Source: Mycoplasma sp. CAG:956
GTDB lineage: Bacteria; Bacillota_I; Bacilli_A; RF39; UBA660
Length of the DNA stretch: 64,000 bases
Assembly: GCA_000433475.1 (NCBI GenBank)
Contig: HF993108.1
Coordinates: forward strand, 40,342 to 104,341
Reading direction: 5' to 3'
In this document: piece by piece, positions 8,973 through 17,310 of the stretch
Layout: each line of letters opens with the position of its first letter
How positions within the stretch are numbered: the stretch's first letter is position 1
Position numbers and translations under genes: made by a program
The notes under the pieces: generated by a model
Database searches by the model: none
The model's input: only the letters and a program-made list of their open reading frames with translations
Told to the model about the DNA's origin: nothing

Positions 8973-10707
8973 GGTTTTTAAGCAAAATAGGGCTAAGGTT
9001 AATAAAAAAGATAAACTTAAAAATAAGTGGTGTCAAAAAATAAAAAATAATTGGCAAACTATTTTAGCCGTGTTTTTATCAGTAATAGTTATGTTTTATT
9101 ATGTAGATAAAAAGCAAGGATATCATGAGGATGAAATGTTTTCTTATGGATCAAGTAATTATAAATATGATAATGTTTATCGCAATTATGGGTATGCTCA
9201 AGGTAATATGGATATCTTATATAAAGAGGTTATAGGTAGTCATGATGTTAATAAATTAATAACTTTTCTAAAGGATAAACCTAATAATAATTATCCAGAA
9301 TTTTCTAAAAATGAGGTTCTTTTTAAAGAAGTGCCAACCTGGAAAAGTAATAAAGATGCTCATGATTATTTAACGATTGGCAAGGGTGATGTTTTTAATT
9401 ATCGTTCTGTTTATATTAATCAAGCCTTTGATGTTCATCCGCCATTGTTTTACTTTTGTATGCATTTAGTATCTAGTATTTTCTATGGGAAATTTACTAA
9501 GTATATAGGTTTTACTTTAAATATGATTTTCTTTTTAGGAACGTTATATTTTCTAGATAAGATATGTAAAAGAATGGGGAAGAAAGACATTAGTGCTCCT
9601 ACTATATTACTTTATGGATTAAGTATGGGATCTATTAGTACGGTAAGTTTTCACCGTATGTATATGATGCTAACATTCTTTAGTATTTGGTATTTTTATT
9701 TAACGGTGGATTTAATTAAAAATAATTATGTGATAAAGAAAAAATGGCCTTGGATATTATGTATCTTAGGGGGATTTCTAACACAGTATTATTTTTGTAT
9801 ATATATTGTTTTAGTCTTTATATTAAATGCTATCTATTTAATAAGGAAAAAAGAATATAAAAGTTTAGGAAAATATTTATTAGTTCATGTTATTCCAGCT
9901 ATTATAGGGATTGTATTTTATCCAGTTAGTATTTATCAAATATTCTTTTCTTATAGAGGTTTAGGAGCTAGTGATACTGGTCGTAGTTTAATAACTAATT
10001 TAAAGTATTATAGTGATGCTATATTAAAAATGTTTAATTTAGAAAAAATAATTATTTTATTAGTTTGTTTCTTATTTTTAGGAATGGGATATTATTATGG
10101 GCAAAATAAAAAGTTTAAAGATCAAAAGATTTTATTAAACTTATTTATACCGATATTTATATATATTGTTATTGTGGCTAAGATTGCTCCTTTTTTAGGA
10201 GAAAATTATACTTCTAGATATATAATGTTATTATTTCCTTTGTTTGCTTTATTAATGATGTATTTATTTAGTTTATTTTATAATAGTAAGTATTTTAATA
10301 TTATTAGTATAGGAGTAATTCTTCTAATAAGTATTAATGGATTTATGACTAAGAGCCCTACTTACTTATATCAAGATTATAGTAAGAGTATAGAGTTGGC
10401 TAATAATAATAAAACAGTGCCTTTTATTTATGTTTATGATAATTATTTTACTCATTTATCAGCAATGCCAGAGTTTAATATTTATGAAAAACACTTAATT
10501 TTAAATAATAATATTTATGATTATAGTTTATTAAATAATGATGAAGTTTTAAAGAATAATGATAGTATTATCGTATGTGTTAAAAATTGGTTAGATAAAG
10601 ATAAGGTTATGGATAAAATATTAAGTAATACTAAGTATAAGCATAAAAAAGAAATATTATATTTAAATAGTGATGTTGAAAGTACTTATTATCTTTTAAC
10701 TATATAA
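8959..10707 (+). CDS. Polytopic GT-C type glycosyltransferase-like membrane protein
   Basis: About 582 residues from ATG 8959, chosen over an upstream GTG (8950) because AAGGAAG lies 8 bases before it. A positively charged N-terminus precedes a membrane segment, then the acidic loop motif HEDEMFSYG (about 55-63), VHPPLFYF near residue 157 and about ten further membrane helices. The Asp/Glu motif in the first extracytoplasmic loop plus HPPL is typical of GT-C enzymes of the PMT/GT39 group, which move sugars from polyprenyl-phosphate donors. Acceptor unknown. It overlaps rmuC. Confidence 0.65.
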   Translation: MMKNKVFKQNRAKVNKKDKLKNKWCQKIKNNWQTILAVFLSVIVMFYYVDKKQGYHEDEMFSYGSSNYKYDNVYRNYGYAQGNMDILYKEVIGSHDVNKLITFLKDKPNNNYPEFSKNEVLFKEVPTWKSNKDAHDYLTIGKGDVFNYRSVYINQAFDVHPPLFYFCMHLVSSIFYGKFTKYIGFTLNMIFFLGTLYFLDKICKRMGKKDISAPTILLYGLSMGSISTVSFHRMYMMLTFFSIWYFYLTVDLIKNNYVIKKKWPWILCILGGFLTQYYFCIYIVLVFILNAIYLIRKKEYKSLGKYLLVHVIPAIIGIVFYPVSIYQIFFSYRGLGASDTGRSLITNLKYYSDAILKMFNLEKIIILLVCFLFLGMGYYYGQNKKFKDQKILLNLFIPIFIYIVIVAKIAPFLGENYTSRYIMLLFPLFALLMMYLFSLFYNSKYFNIISIGVILLISINGFMTKSPTYLYQDYSKSIELANNNKTVPFIYVYDNYFTHLSAMPEFNIYEKHLILNNNIYDYSLLNNDEVLKNNDSIIVCVKNWLDKDKVMDKILSNTKYKHKKEILYLNSDVESTYYLLTI

Positions 10708-10747
10708 AAAAATAAAGTCTTAATTCTGGATGGATTAAGGCTTTTTA
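10708..10747. terminator. Bidirectional terminator between converging genes
   Basis: AAAGTCTTAAT and ATTAAGGCTTT arms around a ten-base loop, with an A run on the left and a T run on the right. It serves the membrane protein gene and the converging recombinase gene. Confidence 0.8.
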
Positions 10748-11812
10748 ACTATATATTTTATCAATACAATCTCTTTTATAAGATAAAGATGGATGAACAT
10801 ATAAATTTAAAGTAATACTAACATTCGAATGACCTAAGACTTCAGCTAGGGCTTTAACATCCATGTTTTTTTCAACAGCATTTGTAGCAAAAGTATGTCT
10901 TAGGGCATGAAATTTATGCTTTTTAATACCCCATTTATTTAAATAAAATAAATATTTATTATAATAAGAACGAGGTTCAACATAGTTAAAGGAATTAGTT
11001 AAAAAATAGTTTTTGTCACTAGTAAATGTATTTAAATACTCGGTTAGTGGTTGTAATAATTTGTTTGCTAATGGGACAACACGGTTAGAGTTATTAGTTT
11101 TAGTGTCATCTAAAACAACTCTAGTTTTATTGTTAAAGTTATCAGAACGAACTCTAATTAAAGTGTGGTTTATATACATTAATCCATTTTTTAAATCAAA
11201 GTTTTCTTTTCTTAAGGCACATAGTTCACCAATACGAATGCCAGTATATAGGCATAGTCCAATTCCTAAACAGTAGGGATCATCTGAATGAAGAGTATTA
11301 TTTTCTAAACGGATAATTTCTTCTTTTTGGAAAACATCTATGTTCTTTTTCTTTTTCATAGGAATGTCAAAATCAATGTGTAGGCGACAAAATTTTATAA
11401 TTTGTTTTAAAATCATGCCTAATTCATGAACTGTGTTTGTTTCTAAAAAGATGGATTTAGTACTTAAGTAAGTTTCAATAGTTTCTTTATCTAAGGCACT
11501 TAGTTTGTAATCACCTAAATCAGGCATGATATGTTTTTTAACTTTGTTAGCATATGTTGCATAACTAGATAATTTTATTTTATTTTTCTTAAATTCTAAC
11601 CATCTTATAATATATACTGAAAATTTACCCTTACTAATGGTAATTTTTTTCTCTTTTTCCATCATTGCCTTACGACGTTTTTCTTTTACTTCACTGTATG
11701 ATTTCCCATAAATATAACCATATCTGGCGGTATCACCAATATAATTTTTTATATAGCGGGCTTCATAACGGCCATCTTTTCTTTTGAAAATACTTTCTCC
11801 CTTACGTCCCAT
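10745..11812 (-). CDS. Tyrosine recombinase (integrase family), likely DNA invertase
   Basis: A 355-residue tyrosine recombinase. It has an N-terminal arm-binding-like region (about 1-60), a SAM-like core-binding domain (about 62-145) and a catalytic domain with a complete active-site set: Arg193 (TGIRIGEL), Lys238, His302-x-x-Arg305 (HALRHTF), His328 (LGHS) and Tyr338 (LNLYVH). The family cuts and rejoins DNA through a 3'-phosphotyrosine. RBS GGAGAG lies 6 bases before the ATG. Its start is 161 bases from one of two 25-bp inverted repeats shaped like recombinase core sites, so I infer that it inverts the intervening promoter segment. An integrase role for a mobile element is the alternative. 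Confidence 0.85.
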   Translation of the reverse strand: MGRKGESIFKRKDGRYEARYIKNYIGDTARYGYIYGKSYSEVKEKRRKAMMEKEKKITISKGKFSVYIIRWLEFKKNKIKLSSYATYANKVKKHIMPDLGDYKLSALDKETIETYLSTKSIFLETNTVHELGMILKQIIKFCRLHIDFDIPMKKKKNIDVFQKEEIIRLENNTLHSDDPYCLGIGLCLYTGIRIGELCALRKENFDLKNGLMYINHTLIRVRSDNFNNKTRVVLDDTKTNNSNRVVPLANKLLQPLTEYLNTFTSDKNYFLTNSFNYVEPRSYYNKYLFYLNKWGIKKHKFHALRHTFATNAVEKNMDVKALAEVLGHSNVSITLNLYVHPSLSYKRDCIDKIYS

Positions 11813-11876
11813 TTTTATCTCTCCAATCAGTTATAGTATGGCAATTTTTAATTGTTATATACATGTTATAGCATTA

Positions 11877-11923
11877 AAAAAGACTTGTCTATTATATAGT
11901 TTATTAAATAAACAAGTCTTTTT
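11877..11923. terminator. Bidirectional terminator between recombinase gene and invertible segment
   Basis: AAAAAGACTTGT (11877-11888) pairs with ACAAGTCTTTTT (11912-11923). It carries A/T runs on both sides. In the present orientation it would stop transcripts coming left out of the invertible segment before they reach the recombinase gene. Confidence 0.75.
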
Positions 11924-11973
11924 CAAGTGCATAATACCGGTATTGGAGGGGTATACTATTAAATCTGGATTTT

Positions 11974-11998
11974 TTCATAGAATATCTAACTCTATGAA
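11974..11998 (+). repeat. Inverted repeat L of invertible segment
   Basis: A 25-bp element: arms TTCATAGAA and CTCTATGAA around the asymmetric 7-bp core TATCTAA. It matches the reverse complement of the element at 12238-12262 at 24 of 25 positions. The 9-7-9 layout is that expected of a tyrosine recombinase crossover site. Confidence 0.85.
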
Positions 11999-12237
11999 AG
12001 CTTACATTCGGCATCTATTCTTAACTTATATATAAGTATAACACATAATATAGGCATTTAAAAGCTGAAATTAAATTCTATTATGGTCAAATTTTTAGTC
12101 AACTATTTTCGGAACAATCCAAGTATTTACAGGACTTCACCTACATTTTTAAAACAAATATTTTTAATATATTGTGGTCAAAATTTATGGTCAATTTTTT
12201 TAGAAATGTAGGTGAATACTGCATTTGTAAGCCATTT

Positions 12238-12262
12238 TTCATAGAGTTAGATACTCTATGAA
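12238..12262 (-). repeat. Inverted repeat R of invertible segment
   Basis: Arms TTCATAGAG and CTCTATGAA (a perfect 9-bp inverted pair) around the core TTAGATA, the reverse complement of the core in the left element. Its end lies 81 bases before the ATG of the surface gene. Confidence 0.85.
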
Positions 12263-12343
12263 TCAATATTTACATATTTTGATATCTATTACTCATTAAT
12301 TGTCTAAAAATGGGAATAATAATTGTAGTAAGGAAGATTCATT

Positions 12344-14299
12344 ATGCAAAAGAAAAAAGTAAATATGATCGTATTGGTTGTGTCTGTAATATTGATGCTA
12401 ATTGGATTAAGTTATGGTTATTTTTTAATACGTAAAAATCAGGAAAATAATAATGTAGCAGGTAGCGAGTGTTTTAAATTAGAATTTTCTAATGAAAGTG
12501 AAGCCATTAATTTAAGCAACATGTATCCCATTAGTGATGAAGAAGGCAAAAAGCAAATACCATATTCATTTACAATAACTAACACTTGTAATATGTTAGC
12601 AGGCTATACGGTTAATATGGAAATGTTAGAAGGTACAACGTTGAATAGTAAGTATTTGGATGTTTTAGTAAATAATGAAGAGATTAAATTACTTTCAACT
12701 TATGAGGCAACGGATACAGTAATAGCAAATAGTACGGAGTCTAGAGTTATAGCCAAGGGGACTTTAGGTTATAAGGATTCTGTTGATTATACAGTTAGAT
12801 TTTGGATGGATAAAGATGTTGAAGATATCGAATCAATGAATAAGTATTTTGCATCTAAAATAGTAGTAGTAGCAACTCCAAGTACTTGGGATTCAACCAG
12901 TGCTGGTTATAATACGTTACATGATGCCATCTTAGCTAATGAATATCAAAGTACTCCTGAGAAGGCTATAGAAAAGATAAAGGCTAAGGGAAATCCAGAT
13001 TTAAGTCAAACGGCTCCAATTATAAAATGGGTAGAGAAAACAGGAGAAAGTACAACTCAGCAAGTTATAAAACCAGCTGAAAGCGCGATTAAAAGCGATG
13101 CTCAAACAAGTGATTTGACTGATAATGATACAAAGTTAAAATTATATACTACAAAGACTTTTAATAGTAATACTGGTAGGTATTCAATGGGTGAAGCTGT
13201 TTTTGTTGATCCAACAACTATAGACTTTAATGGTGCTACTAAATATTATTATCAAAATGAATATATTCAATACAATATGGATAATGGTAAATTACGTACA
13301 ATATCTGATAACGGAAGTAATACAATTTATTTAGTTACAGGTGTAACTAAAACTTCTAGTACGGGAAACTGGAACGGAGTTAAGTACGATGCTGTTGCCT
13401 ATAAGTTATCTTTAACTCAATTAACCGAGACAGAATTAGAAACTGATAAGTCTGATAAGGGACTATATCAAGCAGCTGACGATTATGGCACAACATATTA
13501 TTATCGTGGTAATGTAAAGAATAATATTGTTCAATTTGCTGGCTTTTATTGGCAAATAGTTCGTATTAACGGCGATGGTTCAATTAGATTAATGTATGAT
13601 GGAACCGTAAAGAATGCAACTGGCGGAGATCAAACCATTGGAAATTCACAGTTTAATAGTAAATATAATAATCCTGCTTATGTTGGATATATGTATGGTA
13701 ATCCGGATGGGACAACATTTGATGAAGTACATAATAATACTAATAATTCAATAATAAAAACAGCAGTTGATAATTGGTACAAAACGAATATAGTTGATAA
13801 AGGTTTTAGTAGTAATGTATCTAATGCTGTAGGTTTCTGTGGTGATAGGACATTGCGTAGTGGAGATGGTGTAAGTACAACTCAGAATAGTTATTTTTCT
13901 TCTTATAAGAGATTGGAAAATAATACGCCACAGTTTACTTGTCCTGAACTTTCTAGAGATTTATATACAACTGCGGCTTCTAGTATAGGAAATAAGGCTT
14001 TAACATATCCAGTTGGATTAATAACTTATGATGAATTAGTGTATGCTGGTATGGATAACAGGCATACAAATAAATTATCATGGGCTTATTCAACTCAACA
14101 TTACTGGACAATGTCCCCTTCGTCTTTTGATGCAACATTGGGCTATGCTATTGAGTGGTTTTTGAATAGCGCTGGCAACCTCACTCCTTGGTGGGGAGTT
14201 GGCAGCCATCTTGGTGCTCGCCCAGTTATAAATCTGAAATCTGATACTCTGATAACTGGAGGCATTGGAACAGGTTCTGATCCATTTGTGGTTGGATAG
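12344..14299 (+). CDS. Signal-anchored surface protein with variable DUF6273/C-type-lectin-like C-terminus
   Basis: A 651-residue protein. Residues 7-28 form a signal anchor. Residues about 45-180 look like a beta-sandwich similar to those of TasA/camelysin-type exported proteins. A helical linker follows (about 185-245). A C-terminal module (from about 375) contains YYYRGNVKNNIVQFAGFYWQ, YPVGLITYDELVYAG, YWTMSPS and GARPVINLK, the landmarks of DUF6273-type C-type-lectin-fold domains. DGR target proteins often carry such folds. The YWTMSPS to GARP segment (14112-14225) is repeated in five downstream RNA-like units and differs at their adenine positions. RBS AAGGAAG precedes the ATG. Expression is probably phase-variable through the upstream invertible promoter. 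The ligand is unknown. Confidence 0.75.
   Translation: MQKKKVNMIVLVVSVILMLIGLSYGYFLIRKNQENNNVAGSECFKLEFSNESEAINLSNMYPISDEEGKKQIPYSFTITNTCNMLAGYTVNMEMLEGTTLNSKYLDVLVNNEEIKLLSTYEATDTVIANSTESRVIAKGTLGYKDSVDYTVRFWMDKDVEDIESMNKYFASKIVVVATPSTWDSTSAGYNTLHDAILANEYQSTPEKAIEKIKAKGNPDLSQTAPIIKWVEKTGESTTQQVIKPAESAIKSDAQTSDLTDNDTKLKLYTTKTFNSNTGRYSMGEAVFVDPTTIDFNGATKYYYQNEYIQYNMDNGKLRTISDNGSNTIYLVTGVTKTSSTGNWNGVKYDAVAYKLSLTQLTETELETDKSDKGLYQAADDYGTTYYYRGNVKNNIVQFAGFYWQIVRINGDGSIRLMYDGTVKNATGGDQTIGNSQFNSKYNNPAYVGYMYGNPDGTTFDEVHNNTNNSIIKTAVDNWYKTNIVDKGFSSNVSNAVGFCGDRTLRSGDGVSTTQNSYFSSYKRLENNTPQFTCPELSRDLYTTAASSIGNKALTYPVGLITYDELVYAGMDNRHTNKLSWAYSTQHYWTMSPSSFDATLGYAIEWFLNSAGNLTPWWGVGSHLGARPVINLKSDTLITGGIGTGSDPFVVG
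14112..14225 (+). other. Variable-repeat (VR)-like segment in the lectin domain
   Basis: This 114-bp coding segment aligns without gaps to the unit copy at 15676-15789. I count 18 mismatches: 12 lie at adenines of the unit copy (26 adenines in 114 positions) and 6 at its 88 other bases. In the reverse direction only 3 mismatches fall at adenines of the gene copy. This one-way adenine bias is the DGR signature. Homology stops abruptly at both ends. Confidence 0.7.
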
Positions 14300-14324
14300 A
14301 CAAGAATAGAGTACAAACGACTAA

Positions 14325-14352
14325 GTCCCAAAATGAATCATCATTTTGGGAC
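14325..14352. repeat. Perfect 12-bp hairpin with 4-nt loop, 99 bp after the VR
   Basis: GTCCCAAAATGA, loop ATCA, then the exact reverse complement. It lies just after the stop codon and has no T run, so it is not an ordinary terminator. DGR targets often carry a hairpin/cruciform soon after the VR, though usually much closer than here. Confidence 0.6.
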
Positions 14353-14430
14353 GCCAAAGTGGTTAAGAAAATAATAGGTAGAGAAGTACCAATTAAACAA
14401 AATATTTGGCAGACATTTGATGGAGATGGT

Positions 14431-14465
14431 CTGCAGTTTTGCTACTACAAAAAGCAAAACTGCAG
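14431..14465. repeat. Perfect 12-bp inverted repeat, 11-nt loop
   Basis: CTGCAGTTTTGC (14431-14442) and GCAAAACTGCAG (14454-14465). It has no T run and is the second cruciform-capable element between the lectin gene and its terminator. Confidence 0.65.
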
Positions 14466-14479
14466 CGCCTCTTAAAAGC

Positions 14480-14512
14480 AAAAGCACGACTATTTAGTCG
14501 TGCTTTTGTCAG
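14480..14512. terminator. Bidirectional terminator
   Basis: AAAAGCACGACT, loop ATTT, AGTCGTGCTTTT. It ends the lectin gene transcript and can end the converging Rpn gene. Confidence 0.85.
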
Positions 14513-14532
14513 GTATTTTGATGATTAGAAAA

Positions 14533-15462
14533 TTAATCTTCTTTTCTTAATTTATCAATTTCGGCAATTGATAGTTTAGTAGTTTCAACAATTTGTTCGT
14601 TAGTTAATCCAATTTTAATCAGATTTTTAGCAATGTTTATAGCAGTCTCTTTTGAACCTTGTTCAATGCCTTGTTCAATACCTTGCTCGATACCAGATTC
14701 ATGAGCCTCTTTAAGTTCGGTGTTTCTAATCATTTCGTGCATATTTTCTTGGTCAAACATCGTTACCATTTCATCCTCACTAGATAACTCTTTGGCTCTG
14801 TTAATAAAATTTTTTGATTCTTCTTTAGTCATAAAACAATCAGTCTCCTTTTTTAAATCTGATAATTTGGTGGCGGTAAGTATTCGGCATACTATAGCCA
14901 TCTTTTTCTCAAATTCATTAAGATAATTATAGCGCTTATCTAAGGCTTTGGCTATATTAACATTGAGAACTTTAACAACTTTTGTAACAGTTTCATCGTC
15001 TTGATTTTTTAAATAGCAAATGTCTATGAAGTTTTTCTGGGACTTATTAGTATTATTAAAGTTAACTAAAATAGTTGATTTAATATTACTATAAGTAGTA
15101 TCACCAGACTTTAAGGCTCCTGATGCTACTTTAAATAGATAAATATAGTTTCTATCGAGCATTGCTTTCCTAGAGTTCATCTCGACAATAATTTTATCAC
15201 CGTTGTAATCAAGTAAGACATCGACATGACTGTCCATGTCTTTATAATGTTTCTTTAGTAATTTTTTTGATAAATGTTTAACTTTACCCTTAACTTCATC
15301 AAGGGTTTTATCCATAATGATAGATACAATAAATTCTACCAAAGGCATTCCTTCATCTGAACCAAGCATACTTCGATAAATAGGATCAAATAACATTGAT
15401 ATAATTCCGTCTTTTTTTTCAGCTCCAGTTATTTCTTTAATAAATATTTCATTTAATTCCAT
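14533..15462 (-). CDS. Rpn-family PD-(D/E)XK nuclease / putative transposase (copy 1)
   Basis: A 309-residue member of the recombination-promoting nuclease (RpnA-like, PDDEXK_2) family. The opening has DPIYRSMLGSDEG and EFIVSIIMDK. The nuclease core is seen as DSHVDVLLDY followed by KIIVEMNSRK (Asp and Glu of the PD-(D/E)XK fold, near residues 77-95), and the long C-terminal helix carries EQGIEQGIEQGS repeats. Rpn proteins are DNA endonucleases reported to promote RecA-independent recombination. The gene is divergent from RNA-like unit 1 with a shared 150-bp intergenic region. Start is the ATG at 15462; the RBS is weak (TAGGTCC). About 42 percent of readable positions seem shared with copy 2, by eye. 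Confidence 0.75.
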   Translation of the reverse strand: MELNEIFIKEITGAEKKDGIISMLFDPIYRSMLGSDEGMPLVEFIVSIIMDKTLDEVKGKVKHLSKKLLKKHYKDMDSHVDVLLDYNGDKIIVEMNSRKAMLDRNYIYLFKVASGALKSGDTTYSNIKSTILVNFNNTNKSQKNFIDICYLKNQDDETVTKVVKVLNVNIAKALDKRYNYLNEFEKKMAIVCRILTATKLSDLKKETDCFMTKEESKNFINRAKELSSEDEMVTMFDQENMHEMIRNTELKEAHESGIEQGIEQGIEQGSKETAINIAKNLIKIGLTNEQIVETTKLSIAEIDKLRKED

Positions 15463-15595
15463 AAAAGGACCTACTTTCTAAGGAAGGTCTTATTTACCCT
15501 CCTAATTACATATATTGGTAATAAAGGTCTAATTTCCTTCAAAAATTTACATATTTTGATAAAAAGTTAGATAAAAGTTATCTTTTAATAAAAAA

Positions 15596-16002
15596 TATAA
15601 TATAATGGAAGGGAAGACTAGAATAAGTCTTTTGGTTTTACCTATAACTTTCATTGCCGTTTGCAGCGCTTACTTTGTCCCCTTCGAACTTTGATGCGAC
15701 ATGGGGCAATGCTAATGAGTGGAATTTGAATAGCGCTGGCAACCTCAATCCTTGGTGGAACGTTGACAACAGTCTTGGTGCCCGCCCAGATTCCTACTAC
15801 GATAGATTTAGATTTATGACACTAGTGATTAATGGCTATGGCTATTAATATAAGAAGTAATTTTCTTTTTTTAGAAAATAATCTATTTATAGATTGGAAA
15901 CAAGGTTTAACCATGGCATTAGCCTAAAGATATGATGTAGATACTATTAGACTTGATTTAATAGTTAAAGACTATGTTAGGCTCTCTTCGGAGAGTCTTT
16001 TT
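15596..16002 (+). ncRNA. Template-like RNA unit 1 (closest to the lectin VR)
   Basis: TATAAT at 15601-15606. A 5' hairpin follows: AAGACT-AGAATA-AGTCTT at 15614-15631. The 114-bp VR-like copy is at 15676-15789. Next comes a conserved tail with the hairpin AATCTA-TTTA-TAGATT followed by GGAAACAAG, and a second stem ACTATTA/TAATAGT. It ends with the terminator CTCTC-TTCG-GAGAG plus T run (15982-16002). Predicted transcript about 390 nt. The frame is open through the copy but has no RBS or start, so I call it RNA and not a gene. Role as a DGR template is inferred. Confidence 0.65.
15676..15789 (+). repeat. VR-like copy in unit 1
   Basis: 84 percent identical (96 of 114, hand count) to the lectin gene segment 14112-14225. 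Variable codons here are mostly AAC or AAT, which would allow many residues after adenine mutagenesis. Confidence 0.75.
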
Positions 16003-16028
16003 GGTAGATTAAAATAAGGGTTTTGTAT

Positions 16029-16424
16029 TATAATAGAAGTGGAGTTTAAGTACTCTAGAGAAAGTCTAAAAGAACTATGGGATTACCTTGTCCCCTTCGA
16101 ACTTTGATGCGACAAACGGCGCTGCTAATGAGTGGAATTTGAATAGCGCTGGCTATCTTAATCCATGGACTTGGGTTACCGACAGTAATGGTGCCCGCCC
16201 AGATTCCTGCTACGATAGATTTAGATTTATGACACTAGTGATTAATGGCTACGGCTATTAATATAAGAAGTAATTTTCTTTTTTGGAAAATAATCTATTT
16301 ATAGATTGGAAACAAGGCTTTTTCTGGGAATTTGTTCCTAAATAAATAGCATAGATATTATTAGACGAGTTTTAATAATTAGATACTATGTTAATGGGGA
16401 TGTCTTAGGATTATCCCTCTTTTT
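16029..16424 (+). ncRNA. Template-like RNA unit 2
   Basis: TATAAT at 16029-16034, a 5' hairpin GAGT-TTAAGT-ACTC at 16042-16055 and a 114-bp VR-like copy at 16089-16202. The same conserved tail follows, and a terminator GGGAT (16397-16401) / ATCCC (16413-16417) with a T run. About 384 nt. The 5' hairpin occupies the same place as in unit 1 but with different paired bases. Confidence 0.62.
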
Positions 16425-16460
16425 AGATAATTTAAAGTTTTAAAAAAACTAGATTTATAA

Positions 16461-16861
16461 TATAATGGAAAAGAAGACTATCCTTAGTCTTTGGGTTACG
16501 TCTATAACTTACTGTTATCTTTAGTCCCCTTCGTACTTTAATGCGACGAACGGCAATGCTAATGAGTGGAATTTGAATAGCACTGGCTATCTTAACAACG
16601 GCTGGAACGTCAATGCCAGTATTGGTGCCCGCCCAGATTCCTACTACGATAGATTTAGATTTATGACACTAATGATTAATGGTTATGGCTATTAATATAA
16701 GAAGTAATTTTCTTTTTAGAAAATAATCTATTTATAGATTGGAAACAAGATGTAACCATGGTATAATGCCTAAAAATATAATACAGATACTGTTAGACGT
16801 GATTTAATAGTTAGATACTGTATTATTTACTTCCTTATCAAAAGTGGTAGGGGAGTATTTT
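16461..16861 (+). ncRNA. Template-like RNA unit 3
   Basis: TATAAT at 16461-16466, a 5' hairpin AAGACT-ATCCTT-AGTCTT at 16474-16491 and a 114-bp VR-like copy at 16523-16636, preceded in frame by TAG. The same tail follows. The terminator has a 13-bp stem (16828-16840 with 16845-16857, three G-T pairs) and a T run. About 389 nt. Confidence 0.62.
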
Positions 16862-16880
16862 AAATTATAGAAAAATACTT

Positions 16881-17269
16881 TATAATATAAGTAGAGCATA
16901 GGCTCTAGGATTAACCTTTATATGTTTTTATTCATTGCCCTGCCTTTAGTCCCCTTCGATCTTTAATGCGACGAACGGCAATGCTAATGAGTGGAATTTG
17001 AATAGCGCTGGCTATCTTACTAACACTTGGGTTACTAACGGCAATGGTGCCCGCCAAGATTCCTACTACGATAGAAAATAGTTCTATGAACTGAAAAGTA
17101 AATGGCTACGGCTTTTATTTAGAAGAAGTAATCTTTAATTTTAAGATAGTCTATTATTAGATTGGAAACAAGATGTAACCATGGTATGTACCTAAAAATA
17201 TAATGTAGATACTATTAGACGAGTTTTAATAGTTAGAAACTATATTAGGCTCTCTTCGGAGGGCTTTTT
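16881..17269 (+). ncRNA. Template-like RNA unit 4
   Basis: TATAAT at 16881-16886, a 5' hairpin TAGAGC-ATAG-GCTCTA at 16892-16907 and a 111-bp VR-like copy at 16948-17058 (one codon shorter than the others, preceded by in-frame TAG). A variant of the conserved tail follows, then the terminator GCTCTC-TTCG-GAGGGC plus T run. About 377 nt. Confidence 0.62.
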
Positions 17270-17310
17270 ACTAAAAAAACAAGTCTATTTTGACTTGTTT
17301 AATCGATAAA

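Larger units (their letters stand above)
11974..12262. promoter_or_regulatory. Invertible promoter segment (phase switch) upstream of the lectin-like gene
   Basis: A 289-bp region bounded by 24/25-identical inverted repeats. Inside, two good promoters point left as sequenced: TTGACC (12194-12189), 17 bases, TATATT (12171-12166); and TTGACT (12102-12097), 16 bases, TAGAAT (12080-12075). No comparable rightward promoter is seen. Inversion would aim both at the gene starting at 12344. As sequenced the switch therefore looks OFF, with transcription running into the terminator at 11877-11923. The tyrosine recombinase next door is the likely invertase. Promoter and repeat sequences are seen directly; switching is inferred. 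Confidence 0.75.

Noticed and set aside
11784..12035. Plus-strand open frame across the recombinase start and left inverted repeat
   Set aside because: It runs through a terminator and a recombinase site; no RBS.
15654..15848. Open frame of 64 codons over the unit 1 copy
   Set aside because: No RBS, the start lies inside the unit leader, and units 3 and 4 have TAG at the equivalent place; better explained as an RNA template copy.
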